This document shows positions 5,689 through 5,940 of a DNA stretch of 5,940 nucleotides, piece after piece. A program made the position numbers and the translations under genes. Source of the DNA: Devosia sp. (lineage in GTDB: Bacteria; Pseudomonadota; Alphaproteobacteria; Rhizobiales; Devosiaceae); NCBI GenBank assembly GCA_016793415.1, contig JAEUMC010000536.1, forward strand, positions 1-5,940. The letters are read 5' to 3'. How positions within the stretch are numbered: position 1 is the first letter of the stretch; the number at the start of each line of letters is the position of its first letter. The notes under the pieces are model-generated. The model was given only the letters and a program-made list of their open reading frames with translations. It ran no database searches and had not been told where the DNA came from.

Positions 5689-5940
5689 ATGTCCCTACCG
5701 CGCTCCGCAATGGAGCTGACCGCTGAACTGGTTGCGCTGGTCGAGCGCACCGAGCCCGATCCGGGCCCGACGCCCGGCCTGCCCGATCCGACCGCCGCCG
5801 ATCTCGATGCCACCGCCAGCGCCTTGCTCGCTGCCCGCCCGGAGGGCCCGCTCTGGCTGTTCGCCTATGGCTCGCTGATCTGGAAACCCGAACTCTAGCA
5901 CCTCGAGACCCGCCAGGCCCGGGCGCATGGCTGGCACCGC
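5689..5940 (+). pseudogene. chaC: ChaC-type gamma-glutamylcyclotransferase, interrupted by an in-frame TAG; runs off the window
   Basis: ChaC enzymes degrade glutathione to 5-oxoproline and Cys-Gly in the cytoplasm. The reading frame from ATG 5689 has an N-terminal helix-like extension (about residues 1-52). It then shows the family's opening strand and nucleotide-like loop, LWLFAYGSLIWKPEL (55-69), with the diagnostic YGSL. A TAG at 5896-5898 stops translation after 69 residues. Downstream the same frame continues to the last base as HLETRQARAHGWHR, which is the family's next conserved segment (an E-x-R-x-A pattern, then GWHR). A single G-to-T change from GAG would explain the stop. Three other genes here (GFA, ATPase, NUDIX) end in TAG, so TAG is a genuine stop in this genome. 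The 69-residue product lacks the catalytic Glu expected further downstream. The gene is either newly inactivated, or the base is a sequencing error. The 3' part lies outside the window. Confidence 0.8.

Noticed and set aside
5896..5898. Recoded TAG (pyrrolysine or programmed readthrough) in the chaC-like gene
   Set aside because: TAG ends three other genes in this window, no recoding element is visible, and a single substitution or sequencing error is simpler.

Overview
This is a GC-rich window (roughly 65% G+C by eye) with short leaders and GGAG-type ribosome binding sites. The protein types suggest an alphaproteobacterium of the Hyphomicrobiales, perhaps Devosia-like. That placement comes from memory of similar proteins and not from a search. 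There are no tRNA or rRNA genes, transposases, integrases, CRISPR arrays or phage genes. Most of the window is ordinary chromosomal accessory/housekeeping sequence.

Layout, left to right. A 198-base leader comes first, then a plus-strand aldo/keto reductase of the YdhF type (199-1128). Just behind its stop lies a 69-base relic (1135-1203), about 83% identical to the internal lid region of the P-loop ATPase gene found 3.4 kb further on. Next comes a large multi-pass MscS-family mechanosensitive channel with a signal peptide (1291-3372). A small exported DUF1344-like protein follows (3554-3889), with a 7-base direct repeat at 22-base phase in its upstream region. Then comes a GFA/CENP-V-fold zinc protein (4056-4442).

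The minus strand carries a two-gene unit. A NUDIX hydrolase (5461 down to 5000) is followed after 12 bases by a P-loop nucleotide-kinase-like ATPase (4987 down to 4439). The ATPase gene meets the GFA gene tail to tail, and both stop codons sit within one CTAG tetranucleotide. Divergent from the NUDIX gene, a plus-strand ChaC-type gamma-glutamylcyclotransferase begins at 5689. It is interrupted by an in-frame TAG at 5896, and the family sequence continues in the same frame to the window edge.

Possible links between genes: the NUDIX/ATPase pair is probably co-transcribed and acts on small nucleotide-type substrates. The GFA protein and ChaC both belong to families with glutathione connections, but they lie on either side of the minus-strand unit and no shared pathway is demonstrated. 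I do not see an obvious new multi-gene system. The signals most worth checking are the ATPase gene relic, the interrupted chaC and the shared CTAG stop.
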